64,000 bases of DNA from Nyssa sinensis. Taxonomy: Eukaryota > Streptophyta > Magnoliopsida > Cornales > Nyssaceae. The notes beneath the pieces were generated by a model. The model worked only from the letters and a program-made list of their open reading frames with translations, made no database searches and was not told the origin of the DNA. The translations under genes and the position numbers were made by a program. Numbering within the stretch: position 1 is the stretch's first letter; each line of letters opens with the position of its first letter. Shown in pieces: positions 15,101 through 23,486 of this stretch. The stretch spans positions 10,089,387 to 10,153,386 of the forward strand of contig CM018051.1 of NCBI GenBank assembly GCA_008638375.1, read 5' to 3'.

Positions 15101-15851
15101 GAAGAGGAGCGGTGAAGGGGGCCTAGTGTGCAAGTTAGACATTGAGTATGACAAGAAAGATGGGGTTTGGAGCAAGGTGGTGCAGGGTGGATATGGTGGT
15201 GTATGTCCTCTGTTTCCTTTTCAATTTTGATTAATGGAGAGGCCACTGGTTATTTTAGGAGTTCTCAGGCCATTAGACAAGGGGACCCTTTGTCCCCTCT
15301 GTTGTTTGTGATAGTTATGGAGGGCTTCAGCAAAATGATGGAGAAAGCCTTGGGTGGAGGTCTTATCGCGGGAATTGAGACAGGAAGCATGGAGCAGCGC
15401 ATGATGATTTCCCATTTGTTGTGTGCCAATGATACGATAGTTTTTGTAGAGCTTCAAATTATTTGTTGAGATACTTGAGATATGTCTTGCTTTGTTTTGA
15501 GGCAGTTTCGTGGTTGAAAGTTAACTTGAATACGACCGAACTTATTCCAGTTGGTAAGGTGGGAGATGTTGAGAGTCTAGCATGGAATTTGGGGTTGCAA
15601 GGTTGAGGCTTTTCCTTCAATGTACTTGGGGTTACCACTGGGAGCTTCTTCAAGGAAGAAGGTGAATTGGGACTCTATCATTGACAGATTTCAACAGAGA
15701 TTAGCGGGATGGGAGAGACATACTTGTCCAGGGGTGGAAAGTTAACGTTGATTAGAAGCACTATGGCAAGTCTCCCAACTTATTTTATGTCATTATTTCC
15801 AATTTTGGTATCGGTGGATAAGAAGTTGGAGAAGATTTAAAGAGACTTCCT

Positions 15852-15883
<32 letters not shown>

Positions 15884-18800
15884 TTGGGGGGGGGGGCACA
15901 AAGAGGGGGGGAGGAAAATGCATTTGGTGAGTTGGGATAAAATTAAATGGAGAGAGGAGAGGGGGGGGGGGGGGGGTGAAGGAATTGAGAACTTTTAATA
16001 CAGATCTTTTGGGAAAGTGGCTTTGTTGGTTTGCTATGGAGCAAAATTCCTCGTGGAGGAGAGCGGTAGTGGGAAAATATGGTGGTGACCTTGATGGTTG
16101 GGCGATGGTGGAGGGGAGCACGTATGGTGTTAGCTTATGGAAGTCCATTTGCAAAACGAAAGGGGATTTTTTACATAGGGTTGGGTTTTATGGTAGGAGG
16201 AGGAAATAAGGTGAGATTTTGGAAGGAAGTTTGGTGCGAAGACTTGATTTTAGAGGAGAGATTTCCACGCCTTTATTAGTTGTCCGAGAATAAGGATGCA
16301 AAGGTGAGGGACTATTTGACCTATGTGGGTGATGAGGTGGTTTGGGCCCGCACTTTAGTAAGAATTTTCATGACTGGGAGGTGGAGGAAGTTGAGCAACT
16401 TCTAATGCTTCCTCGTCATTGTAATCCAAAAGGGGGGAAAGGGACAAAATTGTGTGGAGACTTGATAGAAGCAATACCTTTTTAGTTAAATCCTACTACT
16501 CGGATTCTGCTAGAAAGGGGGAAGACAATTATCCTTGGAAAGTAATTTGGGGCACAAAAGCCCCTTGAAAAGCTACACTTTTTTTGTGTGGTCCATTACT
16601 TGGAGAGGAGTATTAACTATGGACCCTTAAGAAGAGACGCTTTCACTCGGCGGGAAAATGTTGCTTGTGCTTGGATAATGAGGAATCTATTGACCACTTA
16701 TTTCTTCATTGTTCTCTTGTGAAGGAAATGTGTAACTTATTATTTTCTTTGTTTGCAATTTGTTGGGAGATGCCTTCGTCAATCGAGGCTTTTTTGAGAA
16801 GTTGGGTAGGAGGATGTCATAGAAAAGACGAGAGGAAGGTATTGAGAATAGTTCCATGTTTATTTTGGAGCATTTAGAGAGAAAGACATCGGCGATTTTT
16901 CGAAGGAGATGCAATGTCCATTTGTAGATTCAAAGAATTTTTTTTTTTGAAGACTTTATATTTTGTATCTACGTATTTTTGTAAATTTTTTTGAAAATAT
17001 GTGGCTCTAGTTTTAGTGAGGCTTCTTTTGTAATAGGGTTAGCCACTTAGCCCCCCTCGCTTTTTTGAGCTCATAAATACATTACTTCTTACTTATCCCC
17101 AAAAAAAAAAAAAAAAAAACTGATCCTAATGATGTGCCTAAGTACTTGCACCAAATTTTTGGATTTTACAACTCATTTTGGGTGCATGTATATTATTATA
17201 ATTAATATTGGTATCCTAGTTCAAGTACAAATTGAACATTTTTTTTTCTTTGGGATTGAATCTAACTTTATTATTTTGCTTGAACCTACTTTCTCTAATT
17301 TGTTAAATTTTATATATCACTCTGTATAGTCTGAATATTTTAATCTTTTAATGAGTTGTATGATGACGTGAATAAAGTTTGATCATCCCCCCCAAGGATC
17401 AAAATAGCATTTTAGAGTGTTGTTTTAGTCATATGATGAAGTGAATAAAGTTTGATCAACCCCCCCCACCCCCAAAGGATCAAAATTACGTTTCAAAGTG
17501 TTGTTTTAGTCATTCAAAAAACGGAAATATTTTTAAAACATTTTAAAAATACAATGAAAATGATAAAAAATAAAACGCATAGAAACACATGAGAATATAA
17601 AGTAAAATATATGAATGTGTGAAGATAAATATTATAATTAACTAATTGAAAATGTTTTAGGATACACATCCATCCACAAAAGAGGATATTAAAGTAAATT
17701 GAGAAATAAACTTAAATGTAAATTAGTTATTGACACTAAATAATTCGTTACTAGTTAAAAAAAATTTAAAGCTAATATTTTATGTAACATGAAATTATTA
17801 CAAATTTCTTTATAAATATACAAAATTAATATAATTAAGTACAATATTATAATATAATAGATATATACTACGTAATAGACATGAATTAGACAATTTGACA
17901 CAAGTTAAACGTCAAATAATAATTTAAGTAAAACAAAAGCAAGCCTATTATAATTAGTAATTTTTTGATAAGTCTATTATAATTAATCACTAAGTATTAA
18001 AATAAATTATTTATCCTACTTTTTCTTATCTTTTTTTTTAAAAAAATAGAGATATCTTCTGGTAATTTTGGGTCTTAATCCTTCAATTTCCTCTTTTATT
18101 TGAGAAAAAAAACGAATATTATTTTTTACCAACTTCTATAATTATCGTTGATGTGAAGGAAATGTTTCTATCATTTTAGTATATTTCAACTAGTTCTGAT
18201 ATGTTTTCACAAAAACAAAGTACTGTTTCAAAGGAAACAACTTTATTTCTATAGAAACATGTGAATATTGGCATTCAATTTGCGTTTCATTTTGGTTCGA
18301 TGAGAAACGGAAACATTTCAAGTGAAAAAAATGAAATTTTGAACCCCCCCCCCCCCCAAACAAAAAAAAAAAAAGAAAAAAATAGCGGAAGCCTGGATCC
18401 CTACTGCATCCTGCCCTGAACTATTTACTTTCTCTTTCCTTCACAAATTCAATAGTTAGCAAGATTAGCCAAAATTAGTAATTGCAATTTCTTTTTCTTC
18501 AGTTGTCAAGCTTTCAGTCCAAGATGCACATAATGCTTATATGTGAAATGACTTCTGCTGAATTTGTATTGAGACGAGAAAAAAGTACAACTTAATCTAA
18601 TTTTACATTTACAGAAAAGACGAATAAATCCAAGAAACAATTATAGCATTTCCCGACAAGACAGGTTTTTAGAGTGGAAGTTTGATATGTCATTGAACTG
18701 AATTAATCAGTTGTCCAAAATGAATGAAAATAACCTAAGCTCAAAATTACTTTCTGGTGGTGTGTAAGCTGGCAGAATTGTAAGAAGGGGGGGGGGGGGG

Positions 18801-21800
18801 GGGGGAGGCCAAAAAACAAAAGACAAGGGCTGCACAATACCAAAAAAAAAAAACAGAGGATGAAGCCCAATTCACATCACATCATACATTACTAATACTA
18901 CTAAGACAACAAACATGACTAGAGGAGCTTTCAAAACCCAATTCTTGAGCAGTAATTTTCTGAGACGTCAAACAAAGCCTGGATGAGAAAGGATTTGAAC
19001 AAGTTTTGGGTGCAAGAGAATTACCTGATATCCAGTAAAATTTTTGCATTGCATTCCTGAAGCTAGAAGAACCAAGCGGCTTTCATGAGTGTAGACATAC
19101 CAACTCACATTGAATTTCTTTGTCTCAACCAAATGGAGCGATTTTAGATCAGAATTGTAAGAGAACAAGTCCAGCCCACTGTAATAAAATTTTATTTCAG
19201 TGAGTTGAAGATAATGCTTATAACATTCAGAGAGTTTTGAAAAAAATTCATTGAACAAAAAGTGACAAAATTACACCAACAAACAATATGGAAATAAATA
19301 TGAGCTCAAAACGCTATTATTCGCATGCAGGCTTGACAAATGTTTTTGGACATACAATATTCTGTCAACAGTTACATGAGGAACAGTAACTCTGTATATT
19401 GCACATATTATGTGCTTTACATACCATTTCCCCCTTCCAACGCAAAGCTGACAGTTAAGTCAATCCACCACCACTTATATACACACACACACACAAACAT
19501 CCACCAATGAAGATTTATTTTGGCCTAGAAGGACTTTCATAATGTCATCAAGTTACTCATCATCTACCAAGCTTTTAGCAATGCTGTCTTTTCCATTAAC
19601 AGAATGCTTTCTAGGTGCAGTGGAAGCCACTGGGCCTTTTTAAAGGTTTCTGCCTGGGGCTCATGCAGTTTGTTGCCTTTCGTCTAATGTTGAACATGAA
19701 TTCCATTTGTTGCAAGGATGGCAATTTAACTTGGATTTCTATATCCAGCCAGCCCACTGCTGATGAGACAGGTTTGGCAATGGTTTGATCAAAGTAGCGG
19801 CAGGCCTGGGGTTTAGATGTCAAAAGCCAACCGGGTTTGGGGCATGGCAGGGTGGGACAAGGTAAACCAACCCTGCCCTCATTATATTCTGAGTTTATGA
19901 AAGTACTAATTTATATTATTTGTACATAAATCACATATCTAAGCATCAGGGTTCGAGTTATCTCACATAAACTATATCTGCACTTGCAGTTTGAACCTAC
20001 AGCGCACCCCACTGCCTCCACCCACCACTGCACCATTGTTCCAAAATCTCTCCATACCTGCCTCGCTGGCATTGTTAAGAGCTCATCTCACATCCAGAGG
20101 CAATCACCCACCATTATATTTGGAGGCTTGTCACTGCCATCACGTGCGATTGATTATCAAATATGAGTTACTTCTCCCTATTTGTCTCCCCCTCTACTTC
20201 TCTCCCTTGTTAATTGGGATTATTTTTTTTCATTTATAATTGATTACTGACTTTAGATAATGATTTTGAGATGTTATTGATTTGTATATTGCTGCTTCAA
20301 GATTGGGTGGGGGTGGGGACTGTGGGCACGATAGGGAAACTAAGTTGAGCTCAGGGATGGGACAAGTTCCAGTCCTCCACCTCGGCTACAAGAAATGGAT
20401 GAGGTGAGGGAGCTTCCCAACAAAAGCAAAGTTGGGATGCAATGTTAGTAGTATGCCCTAAAAACCAATGATTGGAAGAGTGTTTTAGGGATATTATGTT
20501 TGAAACAGTTTCATTTTATCTAATAATAAAATGGAAAGTTTATTTATCATGTTTATACTATTATTTGTTTACATTATAAGTGTATAAATTAAAATTGAAA
20601 AGATATTTTCTTAAAGATTTAGAATTGTACACCTTATATTTTTTTGTACTTTATTCTTAAATATGTTTATGGTCATAGGATTACTAATTGGGCATTAATA
20701 ATTTGGATAGACTAGCACATGTTATATTTGATTTTGAAAACCATGACTGCTTTCAAGGTAACTAAGCATAGAGACACTTAAACAAACATCTGGGCAGAAT
20801 ACTTGTTAGAGAACAAGTACATTGAATGTGACCAATTGTTAAAAATGTTCATATGGAGTTTTACTTGCCTGTCAATGCATCACATGGGAGCAAGAGAGCA
20901 AGGCTCCATACTTGGTGAAATTCCTCCATGAAAACTGAGAGGTCACATCTCCACTTCAGAAGTTTCACCCGAAAGCCACAAGCACTTTGCATTTGGCATT
21001 TCCACCTCTAGTACCATTACCTCTAGGATATTCACTTTTGGAGATCCACTTCTGATACCTTCATCTCTAAGATTTTTGCCTTGGAAGATCTCTCCCTGGT
21101 AGTTGCTCCTCGAACATCTCCACTCACTCTTATTCCCTACATTTGGCCCCCACTTAGGCTTAAGTTGCAGCCTGATGCATCCATTGCTTGACTGGGTCGA
21201 GAACAAGGTGCGAAGAACTCAAGTTCGGCATGCTGTCTGGGTTGCATTATGATCCCCATGGGAACCTAGGGGTCTGTGGCTGAGGCTGAGAGTTCAACAA
21301 GGTGCACGTTAACCTATCTTAGCGAGAGAGAGACAGACAGATGCCACATGCCCTTTGAGACATGTTGGTGCTGGACAGTAAGAGAAAGAATATAGAAGAG
21401 AAGAAGATTGAGAAGAGAGAAAACCAAGAAAGAAGAGAGAAGAGAGAACCAGAGAAATCCAATAACTCTATATCAACTCAATATTCAATAATCAAGTCTT
21501 CTATCTCCAAAACATCAACCCCTATATATAGCCAATCCCTAAAATAAAAATAAAGCTTAAAATAAAATAAATAAACTCTAAAATAAAAATACATAAATAA
21601 ATATCATCCAGGATAAAAAAACAACTGACCCATAGCATCCTTCCTGTTCCCCATCACATGTTCACCACATATTCTCCACTTTTGTTAGGTAAAATCTCCA
21701 TTGCCTCACAGGCATATCCATCTGACTAACTTTCCTCCACATGGCTAACTTCCCTCGGCACACGACACTATCCTCTGTACTCTTGGGACTCCTATACAAA

Positions 21801-23162
21801 GGGATACCCCCTTGGGAATACATTGTAGAGAGAATCTCTTAAAAGTCATCCACGGAATCTTCCCTCAAGAATCTCCAATCGCCTCCCCCCCAAAAAAAAC
21901 CACACATGCACGCACGCGCACACACACACAAGAGGCTGCCTTGGCCCCCATGTAGTCCTCTCTCCTAGAAACCTAGTCACCTATGTGTATACCTCTGTAA
22001 CCTAATCAAACTCCAGAACCCACACTATTCTTATGGTGAAAACACGTGTGAAGATGTTCATCAGGTATCACAGCTGGGATTAACAATGTTTAACTAACTT
22101 GAAAAGAACTAATCAAAAAAAATTTAAAAAAAAACAACTTGAAATGAATGATTTTTTTATTTATATTTATTTTTTTTGGGCCAAGTGAATGATCATGTAA
22201 TTAATTTTTTGCAATGGCTGAATCAAGGCTGATGGAGACAGCTTTGTGATCTAAATAATGAAGTATCCTTCCAAATAATAGAACCACGGAGGAAACGTCA
22301 ACAAGCAAAGAAGGAAAAGAAGAAGTAGAAGACACACAGAAGAAGTGAGAGAGACGGGGCCAACACATCAAGTAGCATAAAGAAACCATTTTGAAACATA
22401 GAACACTATTTCCTCAATAAAGCATACTTTTGGAAAGTAAAAATAAAAATAATTTTTTCAAGAGATCATGTATCAATAACAAATGAAAATTTTCAAATCG
22501 AGTTGAGATGACACAATTCAAAATAATACGTTTCATAAGTTAATATTCACATAAAGTACATAGGAAATTTCTCAAGTACATACCTGGTCTTTACAAATAT
22601 AATATCACAGGTTGGGCAATCTGTCCAAAAAAATCCCAGTATACTCTCCAGTCTCTGACCTGCACCTCTGACTAAAAGTGTATCCAGCTTCTCTATTCCA
22701 AAACTGAATCTCATGATTAGATCGTTGGATAGCTATAAATTTTGCATCTAAGGAATATCGAATAGATAACACAGGGCCCTTCACTTATTGAGTCAGAGGT
22801 GGGAGCAACAACAGGAGCAAAGGGAACAGTTTTCCATGAAAAAACCTAGAAAACAGAAGGAACCCATACAATTCAGTTTAAACAGAAAAAGGCAAAAATT
22901 ATAAGCTGAAATATTTTCTGTATTATTCATGGCAAAATTAAGTTAGATAGTGCAAATGCACTTCACATATTTTATTTCTAATCCATCATATTACCTGATT
23001 AGATGTCAGCAAGAGTAGTAACTTATTTCCATCATCATAAAATAAACCTCTTGATCCAGGAATGCTGCATCTTAAAGGTGGATATTGAATGTAAACATGT
23101 GACAGAGCACCAGATCCACTAAAACCAACACCAGGCTGAGAACTTGATGCTTTCCCAAGCAT
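1..23162 (-). CDS. RMC1: RMC1 (Mic1-like regulator of MON1-CCZ1), split gene, 3' end outside window
   Basis: Eight exons read leftwards: 22995-23162, 22584-22845, 19025-19178, 9957-10066, 9773-9860, 855-1190, 697-771 and 1-100 (continuing beyond the edge). Joined, they match my knowledge of the plant Mic1-like/RMC1 family, for example [11 protein letters not shown] in exon 1, [20 protein letters not shown] in exon 3, LPIYSSK and [20 protein letters not shown] in exon 6 and [14 protein letters not shown] in exon 7. In animals RMC1 is a subunit of the MON1-CCZ1 complex, the exchange factor for Rab7 on late endosomes; a vacuolar-trafficking role in plants is inferred. The N-terminal half seen here is the beta-propeller-like part; the C-terminal Mic1 domain lies outside. 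Intron boundaries are GT-AG except intron 6, which starts with GC. Exon 2 has two one-base insertions, so the gene as written is broken. Whether this is a sequencing error or real decay is open. Confidence 0.9.
697..771 (-). CDS. RMC1: RMC1 exon 7
   Basis: Acceptor TTTGCAG before 771. Encodes 25 codons, [20 protein letters not shown] then LEANK, followed by a GTGGTT donor at 696. In phase with both neighbours. Confidence 0.9.
853..854 (-). other. Non-canonical GC splice donor of RMC1 intron 6
   Basis: The exon 6/intron junction reads GAG|GCAAGT. GC-AG introns are a known minor U2 class whose donors otherwise keep a strong AAGT consensus, as here. Using the nearby GTATT instead would shift the frame of exon 7. 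Confidence 0.8.
855..1190 (-). CDS. RMC1: RMC1 exon 6
   Basis: Acceptor TTTCAG before 1190. There are 112 codons without a stop, including [20 protein letters not shown] and [13 protein letters not shown], ending HLDLE. The downstream intron starts GCAAGT. Joining GAG to the next exon's GCTATT restores the family's LDLEAIS, so a GC donor is the only reading that keeps the frame. Confidence 0.92.
1953..2140 (+). repeat. 5' LTR of the Copia element
   Basis: TG...CA ends, a TATA-like TGTATATATATAC near 2073 and an AATAAAA polyadenylation-like signal at about 2098. The length equals that of the 3' LTR. Confidence 0.93.
2141..2152 (+). promoter_or_regulatory. Primer-binding site (tRNA-iMet)
   Basis: TGGTATCAGAGC lies immediately after the LTR. 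This is the usual plant Copia minus-strand primer site, complementary to the 3' end of initiator methionine tRNA. Confidence 0.92.
2557..6909 (+). pseudogene. Copia gag-pol polyprotein, broken at four points
   Basis: The start is taken at the ATG of MADGQKN; an upstream in-frame extension is untranslated leader. Gag carries a zinc knuckle, [14 protein letters not shown] (3322-3363). The protease motif reads DSSATDHM instead of DSGA-type (about 3590). Integrase has the HHCC-type finger (about 3970-4080) and a DDE core (about 4135-4650). Breaks: an in-frame TAA at 5008-5010; a hAT element at 5721-6176 inside RT; the RT catalytic YVDD changed to YVND (about 6203); and a deletion with frameshift near 6675 that removes most of RNase H. 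The C-terminal tail resumes to 6909. It cannot make an active enzyme. Confidence 0.93.
5721..6176. mobile_element. 456-bp hAT-type MITE inserted in Copia RT
   Basis: Flanked by a perfect 8-bp duplication, TCTGGCAT (5713-5720 and 6177-6184). Ends are TAGGAATGGCAA and, inverted, TAGGGATGACAA, typical of hAT termini. The arms are very rich in CGGGG repeats and the centre is almost pure AT. No coding capacity. Removing it with one repeat copy restores the RT frame, so it is younger than the Copia element. Confidence 0.93.
6917..7104 (+). repeat. 3' LTR of the Copia element
   Basis: Matches the 5' LTR at 181 of 188 positions. It is preceded by a weak polypurine tract (GCGGAG) at 6911-6916. Confidence 0.93.
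8593..8784. repeat. Tandem duplication, 2 x 96 bp, in RMC1 intron 5
   Basis: TCTTCAACTAATTAATGC begins at 8593 and again at 8689, and the 96-bp units are nearly identical. Each unit itself looks like two diverged half-units (CAACTAATTAATGC / CAAATAATTAATG). Confidence 0.9.
8785..9772. other. RMC1 intron 5, 5' part, no recognised feature
   Basis: AT-rich sequence between the tandem repeat and exon 5. I see no coding pattern or transposon ends in it. Confidence 0.6.
9773..9860 (-). CDS. RMC1: RMC1 exon 5
   Basis: Acceptor TTCACAG before 9860; completes the split valine, then encodes [20 protein letters not shown] through DAVVQQ. Donor GTGCGT at 9772, phase 0. Separated from exon 4 by a compact 96-nt intron. 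Confidence 0.9.
9957..10066 (-). CDS. RMC1: RMC1 exon 4
   Basis: Acceptor GCTCAG before 10066. Encodes [20 protein letters not shown] through AAEDIHIVT. It ends two bases into a valine codon at a GTAAGA donor (9956). The small-exon pattern and residues match the family. Confidence 0.9.
10727..11810 (-). mobile_element. LINE 3' tail (minus strand) inserted in the plus-strand LINE
   Basis: A poly-T run at 10729-10743 followed by GACAAGTAAGATAAATATC resembles the 3' end of the other minus-strand LINEs here. The sequence resumes after the hAT insert (from 11461). The right limit is approximate; no clear target duplication was found. Confidence 0.5.
10790..11460. mobile_element. 671-bp non-autonomous hAT element
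   Basis: Perfect 8-bp duplication GTGCACCC at 10782-10789 and 11461-11468. Terminal inverted repeats CAAGGATCAAA / TTTTGATCCTTG. The arms are built from GAAACGTTTCCG and GGAAACA motifs and the centre is AT-rich. No transposase. Confidence 0.9.
11820..12924 (+). pseudogene. LINE ORF1 (gag-like, DUF4283-type) remnant
   Basis: Broken frames include [18 protein letters not shown] (about 11835), resembling the DUF4283 domain of plant L1 ORF1 proteins. A hydrophilic region with a Gly-Ala run (12400-12430) and a glutamate-rich end follow. An ORF1 role in RNA binding is inferred from position before the endonuclease. Confidence 0.5.
13116..16877 (+). pseudogene. LINE ORF2 (endonuclease-reverse transcriptase) remnant
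   Basis: The endonuclease start is recognisable as LSRNVRGL with [10 protein letters not shown] (13398-13510), and GGFTWVSD lies near 13930. RT carries [20 protein letters not shown] (about 14945) and [11 protein letters not shown] (about 15278). The catalytic FADD box reads CAND (about 15425). Several frameshifts and stops separate the pieces. A DHLFLHC motif at about 16690 marks the zf-RVT region. Confidence 0.88.
17358..17512. repeat. Short tandem duplication at the left end of the hAT copy
   Basis: About 80 bp containing GTGAATAAAGTTTGATCA, a C-run, GGATCAAAAT and GTGTTGTTTTAGTCAT occurs twice in a row with differing C-run lengths. Confidence 0.75.
17390..18345. mobile_element. Second, diverged copy of the GAAAC/GTTTCC hAT element, opposite orientation
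   Basis: The right end read inverted (TTCAAAATTTCATT, then AAATGTTTCCGTTTCTC and TTCACATGTTTC) lines up with the left arm of the element at 10790-11460. The left end AAGGATCAAAAT matches its other arm. C-rich runs obscure the exact termini. Confidence 0.65.
19025..19178 (-). CDS. RMC1: RMC1 exon 3
   Basis: Acceptor TTACAG before 19178; the first base completes a serine codon begun in exon 2. It encodes [20 protein letters not shown] through [13 protein letters not shown] with no stop. Donor GTAATT at 19024, phase 0. Confidence 0.9.
19262..22580. other. RMC1 intron 2, mostly unrecognised
   Basis: AT-rich, with a (CA)n stretch at about 19480-19496 and an oligopurine stretch near 21380-21450. 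A possible solo LTR lies at 20443-20873. A segment near 19715 (GGATGGCAATTTAAC) may be a worn hAT end. No coding exon seen. Confidence 0.5.
20443..20873 (+). repeat. Possible solo LTR (Copia-like)
   Basis: Starts TGTTAGTAGTATGCCCTAAA, like known plant Copia LTRs, and ends CTGTCA. ATGCA occurs on both sides, but one base off at the left. No internal coding region or partner LTR nearby. Confidence 0.4.
22584..22845 (-). CDS. RMC1: RMC1 exon 2, with two +1 frameshifts
   Basis: Acceptor CTAG before 22845 and donor GTA after 22584. The frame begins VFSWKTVPF. It breaks at a GGGCCC run (22774-22779), resumes one base later as [17 protein letters not shown], then breaks again at 22644-22656 before a [12 protein letters not shown] stretch. 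The exon is 262 nt. Removing two bases gives 260 nt, which fits the phases of the exons on either side exactly. Read without correction, a TAA occurs at 22719-22717 (codon 99). Confidence 0.85.
22995..23162 (-). CDS. RMC1: RMC1 exon 1 (start codon exon)
   Basis: ATG at 23162-23160 followed by 56 codons beginning [18 protein letters not shown], which agrees with the usual start of plant family members ([10 protein letters not shown]). An ATG eight codons upstream in the same frame is possible but falls outside the conserved start. The exon ends CAG with the donor GTAATA at 22994, phase 0. Confidence 0.88.
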
Positions 23163-23468
23163 GTTTCTGAGTTCCTTGACTTTCAACTATGAAACTAAAA
23201 CTGGCAGTGTAGGAAGTAATGAAGTTGACGAAGCCTAAACCAAGCTTATAAGCTACAATAACACTGAAGAAGGGGAAAAAGAAGAAATAAATAATCAGTG
23301 TGACATCACCTAAATACGATAGCTTAAAAAGCACGTCAACTCGGATAAACGACAGTAGATCCTTTTTCAAATGATGAATATCACACCTTTTGCTGCATGC
23401 CCCAACTATAATCTCTTATCATTCAAAGGGCACTTGCAGTACTGAGTTTATGAAAGAGGAATATGAAC
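23163..23468 (-). promoter_or_regulatory. Spacer between the twin-CX9C stop and the RMC1 ATG
   Basis: Only 306 bases separate the two reading frames. The spacer could be the RMC1 leader on a shared transcript. A possible internal intron runs from AAAAG|GTGTGA (about 23382) to a pyrimidine-rich TTCTTCAG (about 23260). I saw no TATA box that would mark an independent promoter. Confidence 0.4.
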
Positions 23469-23486
23469 TTAAACCTTTCCCCTGAG
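23469..23486 (-). CDS. Twin-CX9C exon C (stop codon)
   Basis: Acceptor TTGCTTTATAG before 23486, then LRGKV and TAA (23471-23469). Plant members of this family that I remember end in a similar short basic tail. Confidence 0.75.
   Translation of the reverse strand, partial: LRGKV

Larger units (their letters stand above)
10262..17119 (+). mobile_element. L1-like LINE in RMC1 intron 3, degenerate and nested
   Basis: Plus-strand remnants run in LINE order: an ORF1-like region (about 10262-12924), endonuclease (about 13390-14150), reverse transcriptase (about 14880-15840) and a zinc-knuckle-like C-terminal region (about 16560-16870), ending in an 18-base poly(A) at 17101-17119. The left limit is approximate because I found no target duplication. 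It runs antisense to RMC1 and is interrupted by a minus-strand LINE tail near 10727-11810. Confidence 0.75.
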
